DNA from: Deltaproteobacteria bacterium | GTDB taxonomy: Bacteria; Desulfobacterota; DSM-4660; Desulfatiglandales; HGW-15 | NCBI GenBank assembly: GCA_016926135.1 | Contig: JAFGPH010000558.1 | Location: forward strand, 1 to 10,444 | Direction: 5' to 3' | Length of the DNA: 10,444 bases | In this document: positions 1 through 6,280 of the stretch, in pieces | How positions within the stretch are numbered: the stretch's first letter is position 1 | Layout of the letters: each line of letters opens with the position of its first letter | The notes under the pieces: generated by a model | What the model was told of the DNA's origin: nothing | What the model saw: only the letters and a program-made list of their open reading frames with translations | The model's database searches: none | Made by a program: the position numbers and the translations under genes

Positions 1-110
1 AACTTGAACTTCGACCCCCTGATCCTGTTCAACACCTGGTTCACCTGGGGAGGCGGCCCCATGCCCCCTCCCTTCTTCTGCTGCTGCAACTTGTCCCAGT
101 CCCAAGCCAT
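1..110 (-). CDS. hflK: HflK, N-terminal fragment (runs off left edge)
   Basis: Only the first 36 codons are present; the gene continues past the left edge. The peptide opens MAWDWDKLQQQKK, followed by a Gly/Pro-rich stretch and QVNQVLNRIRGSKFK. This tryptophan-rich cytoplasmic leader with a Gly/Pro linker precedes the membrane helix and prohibitin (SPFH) domain in HflK proteins. HflK normally pairs with HflC in an inner-membrane complex that modulates the FtsH protease, but neither the SPFH domain nor hflC is visible here. The ATG at 110 is preceded by an AGAGG ribosome site about eight bases upstream and by a good promoter at 147-175, which supports the start. It is divergent from the dciA-like gene. 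The call rests on a short leader peptide only. Confidence 0.75.
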   Translation of the reverse strand, partial: MAWDWDKLQQQKKGGGMGPPPQVNQVLNRIRGSKFK

Positions 111-146
111 AGAGAACCCTCTATCCCTTTGATGGTGTTTTCTGTT

Positions 147-175
147 AGAATACAGTCAACGGGCGGCTCCGTCAA
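147..175 (-). promoter_or_regulatory. Sigma70-like promoter for hflK
   Basis: On the minus strand TTGACG (170-175) is followed after 17 bases by TATTCT (147-152). The spacing is ideal, with 5/6 and 4/6 matches to the consensus hexamers. The predicted transcript starts near 140, giving a leader of about 30 nt before the hflK ATG at 110. Confidence 0.55.
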
Positions 176-181
176 GGGTTA

Positions 182-547
182 ATGGACCCTGGGCCCCGCG
201 AATCCTTTCCCAACAGAGATCAACGTACACGGCATGCCATGAAAGAGCATAAGCCCGCTTTCACACCCTTGAAAGAGATCATCGCCTCCCTCATGAGTGA
301 TTCCGGACTTCCCTTCAACCCCCAGGATGCGCTCATCTGGAAGGTATGGGACGAGACCGTCGGATCCGCGGTCGCCAGAAACGCCCAACCCCTTTGGATC
401 CAGAAAGGGCGTCTCAGGGTAAAGGTCTCCGACCCCATCTGGCTTCAGGAGCTGAGTCTCGCCGAAATGTCGATACGGGAAAAACTCAACGAGCGGTTGG
501 GCCGAAAGGCCGTGGAGAAGATCGAGTTTCGCCTCAGATCCCGATAA
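182..547 (+). CDS. dciA: DciA-like DUF721 protein
   Basis: A 121-residue protein matching the DUF721/DciA family. It has W56 followed by V60-G61, then P70, a G-x-L-x-V strand (77-81) and W87-x-x-EL (to 91), the family's pattern of a small KH-like fold. DciA proteins load or assist the replicative helicase DnaB in bacteria lacking DnaC/DnaI; that role is family knowledge and is not shown here. The start is uncertain. ATG 182 has AAGGG only three bases upstream, while ATG 239 gives a 102-residue protein beginning MKEHKPAFTPLKEI, closer to where family members begin, but has no clear ribosome site. Residues 1-19 look unstructured. The gene is divergent from hflK and no terminator is seen after it. 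Confidence 0.8.
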   Translation: MDPGPRESFPNRDQRTRHAMKEHKPAFTPLKEIIASLMSDSGLPFNPQDALIWKVWDETVGSAVARNAQPLWIQKGRLRVKVSDPIWLQELSLAEMSIREKLNERLGRKAVEKIEFRLRSR

Positions 548-705
548 AACCCGTCGAAAAATAACCTGCACAATCTCGTGGCCGGGGTGTTTTCTCAGAA
601 TCATCTTTGCCATGACGCCGCAGCCTCATGAACGGTGCGCAGAGGGGTCGGGGGGGGGTGGTCGTCCAGGCCGCAACGATTGCCGAGGTATCGCAGCGGG
701 AGCGG

Positions 706-739
706 GCCGTTCGCCCTTCGATACCTCAGGGCGAACGGC
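706..739. repeat. Intergenic palindromic repeat (dispersed-repeat type)
   Basis: A perfect 12-bp inverted repeat, GCCGTTCGCCCT (706-717) and AGGGCGAACGGC (728-739), flanks the 10-base centre TCGATACCTC. Read on the minus strand the centre contains GAGGTATCGA between the GTTCGCCCT and AGGGCGAAC arms, a format I recognise from mobile palindromes found between genes in many bacteria. A second, degraded copy of one half precedes it: GAGGTATCG at 685-693 is the exact inverse of 719-727, and the following bases (694-706) still match the arm at about 8 of 13 positions. The repeat lies 8 bases past the trmN6-like stop. It could slow polymerase but has no T-tract, so it is not a standard terminator. 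Confidence 0.75.
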
Positions 740-747
740 TTCCGGCT

Positions 748-1542
748 TTATTCCTCAAGGTTATCTCCCGACAGACCTTTCGTGACGCGTGAAGGCGCCT
801 GACAGGAATTGGGCGAACCTCTTTTCCGTGCCCCCTGCGCCCCTTTCTCGAAGAGCGGCGGCAGAACCTTGAGGCCCCGTCTTCCCTTTGCGGTGGCCTC
901 CAGCAGGACCAGTTTCGCCCCTGACTCCCCATCGGGATAGACCAGTCTCATCCTCTTGGGCTCAAGGCCGTGGCTTTCCATCCTGGCGACCAATTCCGCC
1001 AGCCGAAGGCTCGGATAGATCACGGCAAGCCTCCCGCCGGCCCTCAGCAACCGTTTTGAAGCCCCCAGGATATCCTCCAGGGACATCATGATCTCATGTC
1101 TTGCGATCGCCCTTTGAGGATCAGGGTTGATCCGGCCCGACCTTTTCTGGCGGTAAGGGGGATTGCAGAGCACCACGTCCGCCGAGAGGGGAGAGATCGG
1201 GATTGCCCGGATATCTCCGATCACGACGTCCATTCTGCCGGCGAAACCGTTCAACCGGGCATTCCTGAAGGCCTGATGGGCCAGATCCGGCTGGATCTCC
1301 AGGGCCAGAACACGACGGATCGGCCTGGTGAGCAGCAGGAGAAGCGGGATGATCCCGCACCCGGCGCCCAAATCCACGACCCGATCTCCATCTCGAACGG
1401 AGACAAACTCGGAAAGGAGAATGGCGTCAACGGAAAAGCGGTACCCCTTTTTGGACTGGATCACCTTGAGCCGACCGTCCATGAACTCGTCGATGGACTC
1501 ATCGGGCCGCAGGGTCACATCACAGGATCGGAAGCGTTTCAT
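748..1542 (-). CDS. trmN6: TrmN6-like tRNA1(Val) adenine-N6 methyltransferase
   Basis: A 264-residue Rossmann-fold SAM-dependent methyltransferase of the COG4123 type. It has motif I VVDLGAGCGI (55-64), the acidic E82 that should hold the SAM ribose, GD at 109-110, and the catalytic NPPY (127-130) typical of N6-adenine methyltransferases. The family motif DGRLKVIQSKKGYRFSVDA at 22-40 places it with TrmN6/YfiC, which methylates A37 of tRNA1(Val). The exact target here is inferred. ATG 1542 has AGGA about eleven bases upstream and lies inside the end of the DUF1015 gene (23-nt overlap), which suggests translational coupling. Past LPPL (227-230) the tail stops resembling the family. One extra G in the G5 run at 831-835 would restore a TEKRFAQFLSG-like end, so a frameshift or base error is possible. 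Confidence 0.75.
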   Translation of the reverse strand: MKRFRSCDVTLRPDESIDEFMDGRLKVIQSKKGYRFSVDAILLSEFVSVRDGDRVVDLGAGCGIIPLLLLLTRPIRRVLALEIQPDLAHQAFRNARLNGFAGRMDVVIGDIRAIPISPLSADVVLCNPPYRQKRSGRINPDPQRAIARHEIMMSLEDILGASKRLLRAGGRLAVIYPSLRLAELVARMESHGLEPKRMRLVYPDGESGAKLVLLEATAKGRRGLKVLPPLFEKGAQGARKRGSPNSCQAPSRVTKGLSGDNLEE

Positions 1543-2875
1543 GGGGATCCATCCTGTTGAAGACCAGGCCCGAGAGGACTTTCGGATAAAAGAAGGTGGA
1601 CTTGCGGGGCATGATCAGCCCGTTGCCCGCCACATCCCTCACCTGCTCGATCCTCGTTGGGTTGAGGAGAAAGGTCATCTGGAAGATCCCGGAATCCACG
1701 AGGGAGACCGCCTTGTGAAGATCGCTCTGATAGTGGAAGAGGTCTTCGTTGTTGAGGTCCTCAAGCCCGAAACCCAGGGTTTTCTGCAGGATAAGGCGCG
1801 AAAGGACGAGCACGTCCAGTTCCTTGAGGCAGGGATGGAGATCTTCTCCCATCTCCTCCCTCCGGTTCGGCTTCAGGCTGAGCAGATAAGCCTCAGGGCT
1901 ACCGTGGTGGTGAAACACGATCGCCGTCGTGGACACGCCCTTCTTCGCGAGGAGGTCCTGCACTCTCCGGCAATCCGCCGATCTCCCTGACTGCGTCAAC
2001 GGAACCGGGGCCACCTCAAACCATTTTTCCACCTTCTCGAGGAAGGAGGAGACGTGGAAACCCGCGCACCTCCTCACCAGCCTGTGAGAAGGCAGGATGG
2101 TCAGGCCCGGATCATTCATGGCGGTAAGGTACATCATCACGAACTCATAGGACCTGTTCGAGGATCGCCGGCCGTGTCTCGCCCTCATCAAGTTTCGGAA
2201 GTTCCGGGAGGTTTCATACCGGTGGTGTCCGTCCGCAATGAAGATGCGCTCGTCACGCAGGCCGCGCGAGATCTCCGCCAGCAGGGGCGGATCCTGGAGA
2301 ATCCACATCTCGTGCCTCGTTCCGTCCTTGAACTCAAAGGAGACTACGGGAGGACCTGCGAGAACCCTTTTCACCCGTTGAAAGACCCTTTCCCCATGGT
2401 CTTCGAAGAGCCCGAAGATCTGGCTGAACTGTGCGTTGCAGGCCCTCATCAATCGAAGCCGGTCGTCTTTGTGGGCAGAGAAAGTCCTCTCGTGGGGTAG
2501 GATGACCCCGGACCCCTCATCCTCGATGCGCACGACCCCGATGAGACCCCACCGAACCCTTGCCCCCCTTCCGTCACCGGCGTCGTAGGTCAGGGTGGTT
2601 ACGTACACGGAGGGTCGATCCGCCCGGGTGAGCACATCCTCGGACTGCCACCTCCTGAAGCAGTCCGCAGAGCGGGTGTAGCGGTTGTCCCAGTCGGAGT
2701 CTCCCACCTTCTTCCGGCCCAGAATCAGGCGGATCACGTTGCGGGGGTCACTCCGATAGTACTCTTCCTGCTCCTCTTCGGAGATCACGTCGTACGGAGG
2801 CGCCACCAATAGATGGATAGGAGCGAGTGCACTGAAATTATACGTGAGTCCCCTGAAGGGTGCTAAGACGGCCAT
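1520..2875 (-). CDS. DUF1015 family protein
   Basis: A 451-residue protein covering the full length of the DUF1015 family (COG4198). Diagnostic motifs are PFRGL near the N-terminus, VAPPYDVIS (24-32), ILPHERT (125-131), and IADGHHRYETS (213-223), whose paired histidines look like a metal or phosphate site. The family is widespread, often annotated as 'SerC-like' by neighbourhood, and has no established reaction; none is proposed here. The ATG at 2875 has a modest AGGTG upstream and follows a promoter candidate at 2960-2987. The 3' end overlaps the start of the trmN6-like gene, so the two form one leftward operon. No signal peptide or membrane segment is seen. Confidence 0.85.
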   Translation of the reverse strand: MAVLAPFRGLTYNFSALAPIHLLVAPPYDVISEEEQEEYYRSDPRNVIRLILGRKKVGDSDWDNRYTRSADCFRRWQSEDVLTRADRPSVYVTTLTYDAGDGRGARVRWGLIGVVRIEDEGSGVILPHERTFSAHKDDRLRLMRACNAQFSQIFGLFEDHGERVFQRVKRVLAGPPVVSFEFKDGTRHEMWILQDPPLLAEISRGLRDERIFIADGHHRYETSRNFRNLMRARHGRRSSNRSYEFVMMYLTAMNDPGLTILPSHRLVRRCAGFHVSSFLEKVEKWFEVAPVPLTQSGRSADCRRVQDLLAKKGVSTTAIVFHHHGSPEAYLLSLKPNRREEMGEDLHPCLKELDVLVLSRLILQKTLGFGLEDLNNEDLFHYQSDLHKAVSLVDSGIFQMTFLLNPTRIEQVRDVAGNGLIMPRKSTFFYPKVLSGLVFNRMDPHETLPIL

Positions 2876-2959
2876 AGGCCCGACACCTGTTCCTGACCAA
2901 AGGACGGTCGCGTTGCCCCAGGTCCCGAGGGGATAGGGGATTGGAGCCGCAGGGCATGT

Positions 2960-2987
2960 TTCCTAGCAGATCATGCTGCCATGTCAA
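2960..2987 (-). promoter_or_regulatory. Candidate promoter for the DUF1015-trmN6 operon
   Basis: On the minus strand a consensus TTGACA (2982-2987) is followed after 16 bases by TAGGAA (2960-2965). The -35 is perfect but the -10 matches only about half of the consensus. It would give a leader of roughly 75-80 nt before ATG 2875. Confidence 0.4.
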
Positions 2988-3002
2988 GCAAATTCAGATG
3001 CC

Positions 3003-3031
3003 TTGACTGTGCTGCTCCGATGCCCTAGTGT
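3003..3031 (+). promoter_or_regulatory. Candidate promoter for mtaD
   Basis: TTGACT (3003-3008) is followed after 17 bases by TAGTGT (3026-3031). The -35 matches 5/6 and the -10 only 3/6, so this is a weak candidate. It is supported mainly by its position: a start near 3038 would leave an 18-nt leader carrying the AAAGG ribosome site of mtaD. Confidence 0.3.
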
Positions 3032-3055
3032 TCTTTTAAAAAGGCTTCATCCTAT

Positions 3056-4393
3056 ATGACCAAGACCGAATTGGGACATCAGTGGCCACAGGTGATCATT
3101 GAAGGGGGCATCCTCCTCACCATGGTGGACGGAGAAGCGCCCGTCCCCTCTGCCAGGGTTCACGTCAGGGACGGCCGGATAGTGGCCATCCAGGCCGGAA
3201 AGGCCGGATCTCCTCTGCCTGAGGGTGTGGAAGTCCTGGACGCCGCGGACTCCATCATTATGCCAGGCCTGATCAATGCCCATTCCCATGCCGCCATGAC
3301 CCTGTTCCGGGGCTTTGCAGACGATCTGCCGCTAAATACATGGCTCTTTGAAAAGATCTTCCCCGCCGAGGCCGAATATCTCGATCCCCGGACGGTCTAT
3401 TGGGGTTCCCTTCTGGCGTGTCTGGAGATGATCGCATCGGGGACGACCACCCTCTCAGACGGCTATTTCTTCCAGGATTCCACCGTGGAGGCGGTGCACA
3501 AGGCCGGCCTCCGAGCCGTTCTGGCGCAAGGGGTCATTGACTTTCCCGCCCCGGGAGTCCCCGACCCGAAGGACAATCTCAAGGTGGGAGAGGAATTTCT
3601 GCAGAGATGGCTCCATTTCTCCGATCTCATCACGCCTGGCCTTTTCTGCCACAGCCCGGTCACATGCACCCAGAGAACCCTCCGTCACGCGATGGAGATC
3701 TCTCTCCGCTGCGGCGTTCCCCTTCAGATGCATCTTTCGGAGACCCGAGGGGAGGTGGATGAACTCCTCCGGAGAACCGGCCTGAGGCCCGTTCGCTACC
3801 TCGAGAACCTGGGGCTTCTGGGGGAGGGGCTCGTCGCGGCCCACGCGATCCATCTGGACGGCGAAGAGATGGAACTCCTTGCCCGCAACTCCGTGAAAAT
3901 CGTCCATTTGCCCGAGAGCAACATGAAGCTCTCGTCCGGCGTTGCGAGGATTCCAGACATGCTTCGCGCGGGCCTCACCGTAGGGCTCGGCACGGATGGA
4001 TGCGCATCCAACAACGACCTGGATCTCTTTCAGGAGATGGATAAGGCGGCAAAGCAGGCCAAGGTCTTCACCATGGACCCCGTGAGCCTGGATGCGACAA
4101 CCGTACTGAAGATGGCCACCTCGTGGGGAGCAAAGGTGCTGGGCATCGAAAAGGAGACGGGAACCCTGGAGGTGGGGAAGCAGGCCGACATCATCGTCGT
4201 CGATCTCCGGAGCCCTCATCTGACCCCGCTTTACAGCCCCTGCTCCACACTGGTCTACTCCGCCAGCGGCGGGGATGTCCGGCACGTGATGGTCGCCGGG
4301 AAGCTTCTCATGAAGGAAAGACGCCTCCTCGGCTTGGACGCCGAAGAGATCATGGCGCGGGTCAGAGAGATCGCACGGAAGATAGCACCCTGA
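3056..4393 (+). CDS. mtaD: 5-methylthioadenosine/S-adenosylhomocysteine deaminase
   Basis: A 445-residue metal-dependent amidohydrolase with the full MtaD signature: NAHSHAAMTLFRG (74-86, zinc ligands H76 and H78), MHLSETR (225-231), AHAIH (262-266), LPESNMKLSSGVA (285-297) and GTDGCASNND (312-321, catalytic D314). Family members deaminate 5'-methylthioadenosine, S-adenosylhomocysteine or 5'-deoxyadenosine to the inosyl forms, salvaging products of SAM use in the cytoplasm. Which substrate dominates here cannot be read from sequence. ATG 3056 has AAAGG about 11 bases upstream; the protein starts roughly nine residues earlier than many relatives. It is divergent from the DUF1015 gene and its last 32 bases overlap the convergent TIGR00725 gene. 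All metal and catalytic positions look intact. Confidence 0.9.
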   Translation: MTKTELGHQWPQVIIEGGILLTMVDGEAPVPSARVHVRDGRIVAIQAGKAGSPLPEGVEVLDAADSIIMPGLINAHSHAAMTLFRGFADDLPLNTWLFEKIFPAEAEYLDPRTVYWGSLLACLEMIASGTTTLSDGYFFQDSTVEAVHKAGLRAVLAQGVIDFPAPGVPDPKDNLKVGEEFLQRWLHFSDLITPGLFCHSPVTCTQRTLRHAMEISLRCGVPLQMHLSETRGEVDELLRRTGLRPVRYLENLGLLGEGLVAAHAIHLDGEEMELLARNSVKIVHLPESNMKLSSGVARIPDMLRAGLTVGLGTDGCASNNDLDLFQEMDKAAKQAKVFTMDPVSLDATTVLKMATSWGAKVLGIEKETGTLEVGKQADIIVVDLRSPHLTPLYSPCSTLVYSASGGDVRHVMVAGKLLMKERRLLGLDAEEIMARVREIARKIAP

Positions 4394-4835
4394 TCACCAT
4401 CTGAACCGCTTCTTCCGGACTGGAAGCGTATTGCACGCCCCGAATGTCCTTCCAGGTGTCGAGTCCGATCACCGGCTTTTCCAGCTTCAGGCCGAAGGCG
4501 ATTTCCGAAAGGGTCCCATAGCCTCCGGCAATCGCAATGAGCGCATCGGAGGCACGCACCACAAGGATGTTTCTCCCTTCCCCAAGCCCCGTGGCCAGGG
4601 GGATCGTGATGTGAGGATTGGCCGCTTCCCTGACAAGGCCCGGCAGGATCCCGACGGTCGTCCCCCCGGCCTCCTTGCAGCCTTTGGCCGCTGCCTCCAT
4701 CACGCCTCCCAGTCCCCCAGAGATGAGGACCCAGCCCTGCCTCGCGATTTCAGCGCCCACTTTCAACGCCGTGCCGTAAACCGCCTCTGAACATTCGCCC
4801 GCCCCTATAACCCCGACATGGACAGCTCTCCCCAT
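4362..4835 (-). CDS. TIGR00725/LOG-like nucleotide-binding protein
   Basis: A 157-residue Rossmann-fold protein of the LOG ('lysine decarboxylase-like') superfamily, closest in form to TIGR00725. It has IGAGE near residue 10, GGLGGVMEAA (40-49), GRNILVVRASDALIAI (87-102) and AGGYGTLSE (103-111), the last being the superfamily's PGGxGTxxE phosphoribohydrolase/nucleotide-binding motif with A in place of P. LOG enzymes release cytokinin bases from nucleotides; TIGR00725 members have no settled substrate. I chose ATG 4835 over ATG 4850 because the bases between them form a strong GGAGGAGG ribosome site, correctly spaced for the inner ATG. The gene converges on mtaD and overlaps it by 32 nt, so the two messages are antisense at their ends. 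Confidence 0.85.
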   Translation of the reverse strand: MGRAVHVGVIGAGECSEAVYGTALKVGAEIARQGWVLISGGLGGVMEAAAKGCKEAGGTTVGILPGLVREAANPHITIPLATGLGEGRNILVVRASDALIAIAGGYGTLSEIAFGLKLEKPVIGLDTWKDIRGVQYASSPEEAVQMVIRVLSSVRSL

Positions 4836-5179
4836 AGGTTCCTCCTCCATCCGGGAACATGGCGATTGCCATGGATGCAGTGAATCTGCTATTAAGGATC
4901 GCCCTGAGAGCGTGCCTCATCCGGAAACACCCGGTCTCCGGCCAAGGGATATCCTACCACAAGAGCTCAGCCAACGCGAATGTAAACAGACGGCTGAAGC
5001 TCTCCAGGGTTAAAGACTGCATGTTGACTTCAGAAGGGGGTCGCATGGCGGCGGAACGCCACGCCTTCATGGAAACCTTCTTTGAGAGATTTCTGAAGGA
5101 GTGTGAAGGACATCTCTAATGTCGTGTCCCCACAAATACCCTGACTCATTCCGTAGCCATGAATAGAACCATCCACTGC
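4836..5179. other. Intergenic stretch without a convincing gene
   Basis: 344 bases between the leftward TIGR00725 gene and the end of the leftward iclR gene. An open frame at 4859-5119 (+) gives 86 residues with no recognisable domain and no ribosome site. Its last part, from ATG 5045 to 5119, would encode 24 residues (METFFERFLKECEGHL at the end) behind a GAAGGGGG site. This could be a small protein or the remnant of a lost gene; I do not call it. No clear iclR terminator is seen. Confidence 0.4.
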
Positions 5180-5995
5180 TCAAGAATCCTTCGCCCTGGC
5201 ACCAACACTCAAACTGCCCTTTTCCGGCATTGATCGCTTACCCCGAATTCGCTGGTTGATGGCCTCTGCCGCGTGCAAGGTCTCCGAAATGAGCCGTTTC
5301 ATCCTGTCGCCGTCCAAACCTGCCTTGAACCCCACGGCCCACAAGACCGCCATGAGATGACTCTCCTCCATGACGGGACAAGCCACTGCACGCACTCCAA
5401 GGATGTACTCCTCATCGTCCGTTGCATATCCTCGCTGCCTGACCAGGGCGATCTCTCTCAGGTAAGCATCCGGCTCCACAGGGGTGCTGGCCGTGTATCT
5501 CGTGATCCCCATCTTCGTGATCAATTTGAGGGCCTGGTCCCCATCCATGCGGGAAAGGAGCACCTTCCCCACCGCCCCTGCCACCAGGGGAAGTGTGGTT
5601 CCCACGGGTGAGGTAATCTTCAGCTCACTGCTGGACTCCACGACGTCCAGGATGGTGACCCTCTCTCCATTCTGAACCCCTAGAAAGACCGACGTGAGGG
5701 TTCTCTCCATGAGTGTCTCCATCACGGGCCTGGCTGCGGCCTGCAAGTCCACCTGGGAATAGGCGGACCTGCCCAGTTCGAACAGCGTCACACCTAGGGT
5801 GTAGCGCTTGCTGAGCGGATCCCTCACAATGGCCCCTTCCTTTTCCAGCGCGGAAGTCATGCCGTGCACCGTGCTCTTGGCCATGTTCAGGTCCCTGGCA
5901 AGCTCGCTGATCCCCAAACCGTCTTTGCAGGACGAGATGGCCCTCAGGATCTCAAACACCCTTTTCACAGATGGTGCAAAGTAGCCTTTTCCCAT
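5180..5995 (-). CDS. IclR-family transcriptional regulator
   Basis: A 271-residue regulator with the complete IclR layout. The N-terminal winged helix-turn-helix spans about residues 7-70 (YFAPSVKRVFEILR, then recognition-helix region NMAKSTVHGMTSAL at 37-50 and wing KRYTLGVTLFELG). The C-terminal effector-binding domain includes PVGTTLPLVAGAVGKVLLS (130-148) and GYATDDEEYILGVRAVACPV. The effector cannot be deduced; relatives sense small organic acids and aromatic compounds. The gene is divergent from the membrane ferredoxin gene. Its own leader carries the palindrome GTTCACCATATTGAAC two bases from the start codon, and the same palindrome sits at the two target promoters, so it most likely represses itself and the AOR locus. 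The ribosome site (GGTGA, short spacing) lies inside that palindrome. The tail past residue 250 is Lys/Ser-rich and probably disordered. Confidence 0.92.
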   Translation of the reverse strand: MGKGYFAPSVKRVFEILRAISSCKDGLGISELARDLNMAKSTVHGMTSALEKEGAIVRDPLSKRYTLGVTLFELGRSAYSQVDLQAAARPVMETLMERTLTSVFLGVQNGERVTILDVVESSSELKITSPVGTTLPLVAGAVGKVLLSRMDGDQALKLITKMGITRYTASTPVEPDAYLREIALVRQRGYATDDEEYILGVRAVACPVMEESHLMAVLWAVGFKAGLDGDRMKRLISETLHAAEAINQRIRGKRSMPEKGSLSVGARAKDS

Positions 5996-5996
5996 T

Positions 5997-6012
5997 GTTC
6001 ACCATATTGAAC
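5997..6012. promoter_or_regulatory. IclR operator 1 (autoregulation)
   Basis: GTTCACCATATTGAAC: perfect 5-bp arms GTTCA/TGAAC around a 6-bp spacer. It differs by one base from the copy at 7349-7364. It lies 10 bp past the -10 of the predicted iclR promoter and covers the iclR ribosome site, so a bound protein would block iclR expression. Binding by this IclR protein is inferred from the repeated occurrence. Confidence 0.7.
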
Positions 6013-6022
6013 CTTTTTCTGA

Positions 6023-6052
6023 AATCTACACCCATCATGTTCAGTCTGTCAA
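6023..6052 (-). promoter_or_regulatory. Sigma70-like promoter for iclR
   Basis: On the minus strand a consensus TTGACA (6047-6052) is followed after 18 bases by TAGATT (6023-6028). The start would be near 6016, a leader of about 20 nt. Operator 1 follows at once downstream. Confidence 0.55.
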
Positions 6053-6116
6053 TGGCCGTGAAGACAAACCTCATATCATCAATTCCATACCCCCCCTTTC
6101 CCCTTGTCGAAAGACG

Positions 6117-6135
6117 GTTTTGTCCTTGACAAAAC
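6117..6135. promoter_or_regulatory. Second-type inverted repeat over the -35 box
   Basis: GTTTTGTC (6117-6124) and GACAAAAC (6128-6135) form a perfect 8-bp inverted repeat around CTT. It overlaps the TTGACA -35 box of the membrane ferredoxin promoter (6126-6131) and is unrelated in sequence to the IclR operators. It could bind a further regulator, or be partly a by-product of the -35 sequence. Confidence 0.4.
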
Positions 6136-6153
6136 AAGCGATTAGGCTAAGAT
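6126..6153 (+). promoter_or_regulatory. Sigma70-like promoter for the membrane ferredoxin gene
   Basis: Consensus TTGACA (6126-6131), a 16-base spacer, then TAAGAT (6148-6153). The start is predicted near 6160, leaving a leader of about 120 nt before ATG 6281. Operator 2 lies about 8 bases into the transcript. Confidence 0.6.
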
Positions 6154-6167
6154 GCCATCAACAGGGA

Positions 6168-6183
6168 GTTCACCATTCTGAAC
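6168..6183. promoter_or_regulatory. IclR operator 2 (membrane ferredoxin promoter)
   Basis: GTTCACCATTCTGAAC has the same GTTCA-N6-TGAAC arms and spacing as operator 1 and differs from it at two spacer bases. The flanks extend the symmetry (CAGGGA before, TACCTG after, 5 of 6 paired). It lies 14 bp past the -10 box, where a bound protein would block initiation or early elongation. Confidence 0.7.
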
Positions 6184-6280
6184 TACCTGTCGGAACCGAA
6201 GCTAAGGTCCTTGCGACCGGGGCTGCTACCCTGATTCCTGTGCCGAAGGTCGAGTGGATCAGCATGGAGGTGTGTCGGAC

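Noticed and set aside
650..658. Run of nine G in intergenic DNA (possible phase-variation tract)
   Set aside because: It lies between genes with no promoter element around it, so a length change has no evident effect; may be a sequencing-prone run.
685..739. H-type pseudoknot formed by both pairings at once
   Set aside because: The strand order fits, but no bases remain to cross the 9-bp stem between 727 and 728, so the two stems cannot form together.
1328..1990. 220-codon plus-strand open frame
   Set aside because: Antisense to the trmN6-like and DUF1015 genes, both supported by family motifs.
3455..4285. Long open frame on the minus strand (276 codons)
   Set aside because: It lies wholly inside mtaD, whose motifs are all intact, and its translation has no family pattern; it is a shadow of high-GC codon use.
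4859..5119. 86-codon open frame in the gap before iclR
   Set aside because: No ribosome site at its first ATG, no domain, and composition unlike neighbouring genes; kept only as a note in the gap entry.
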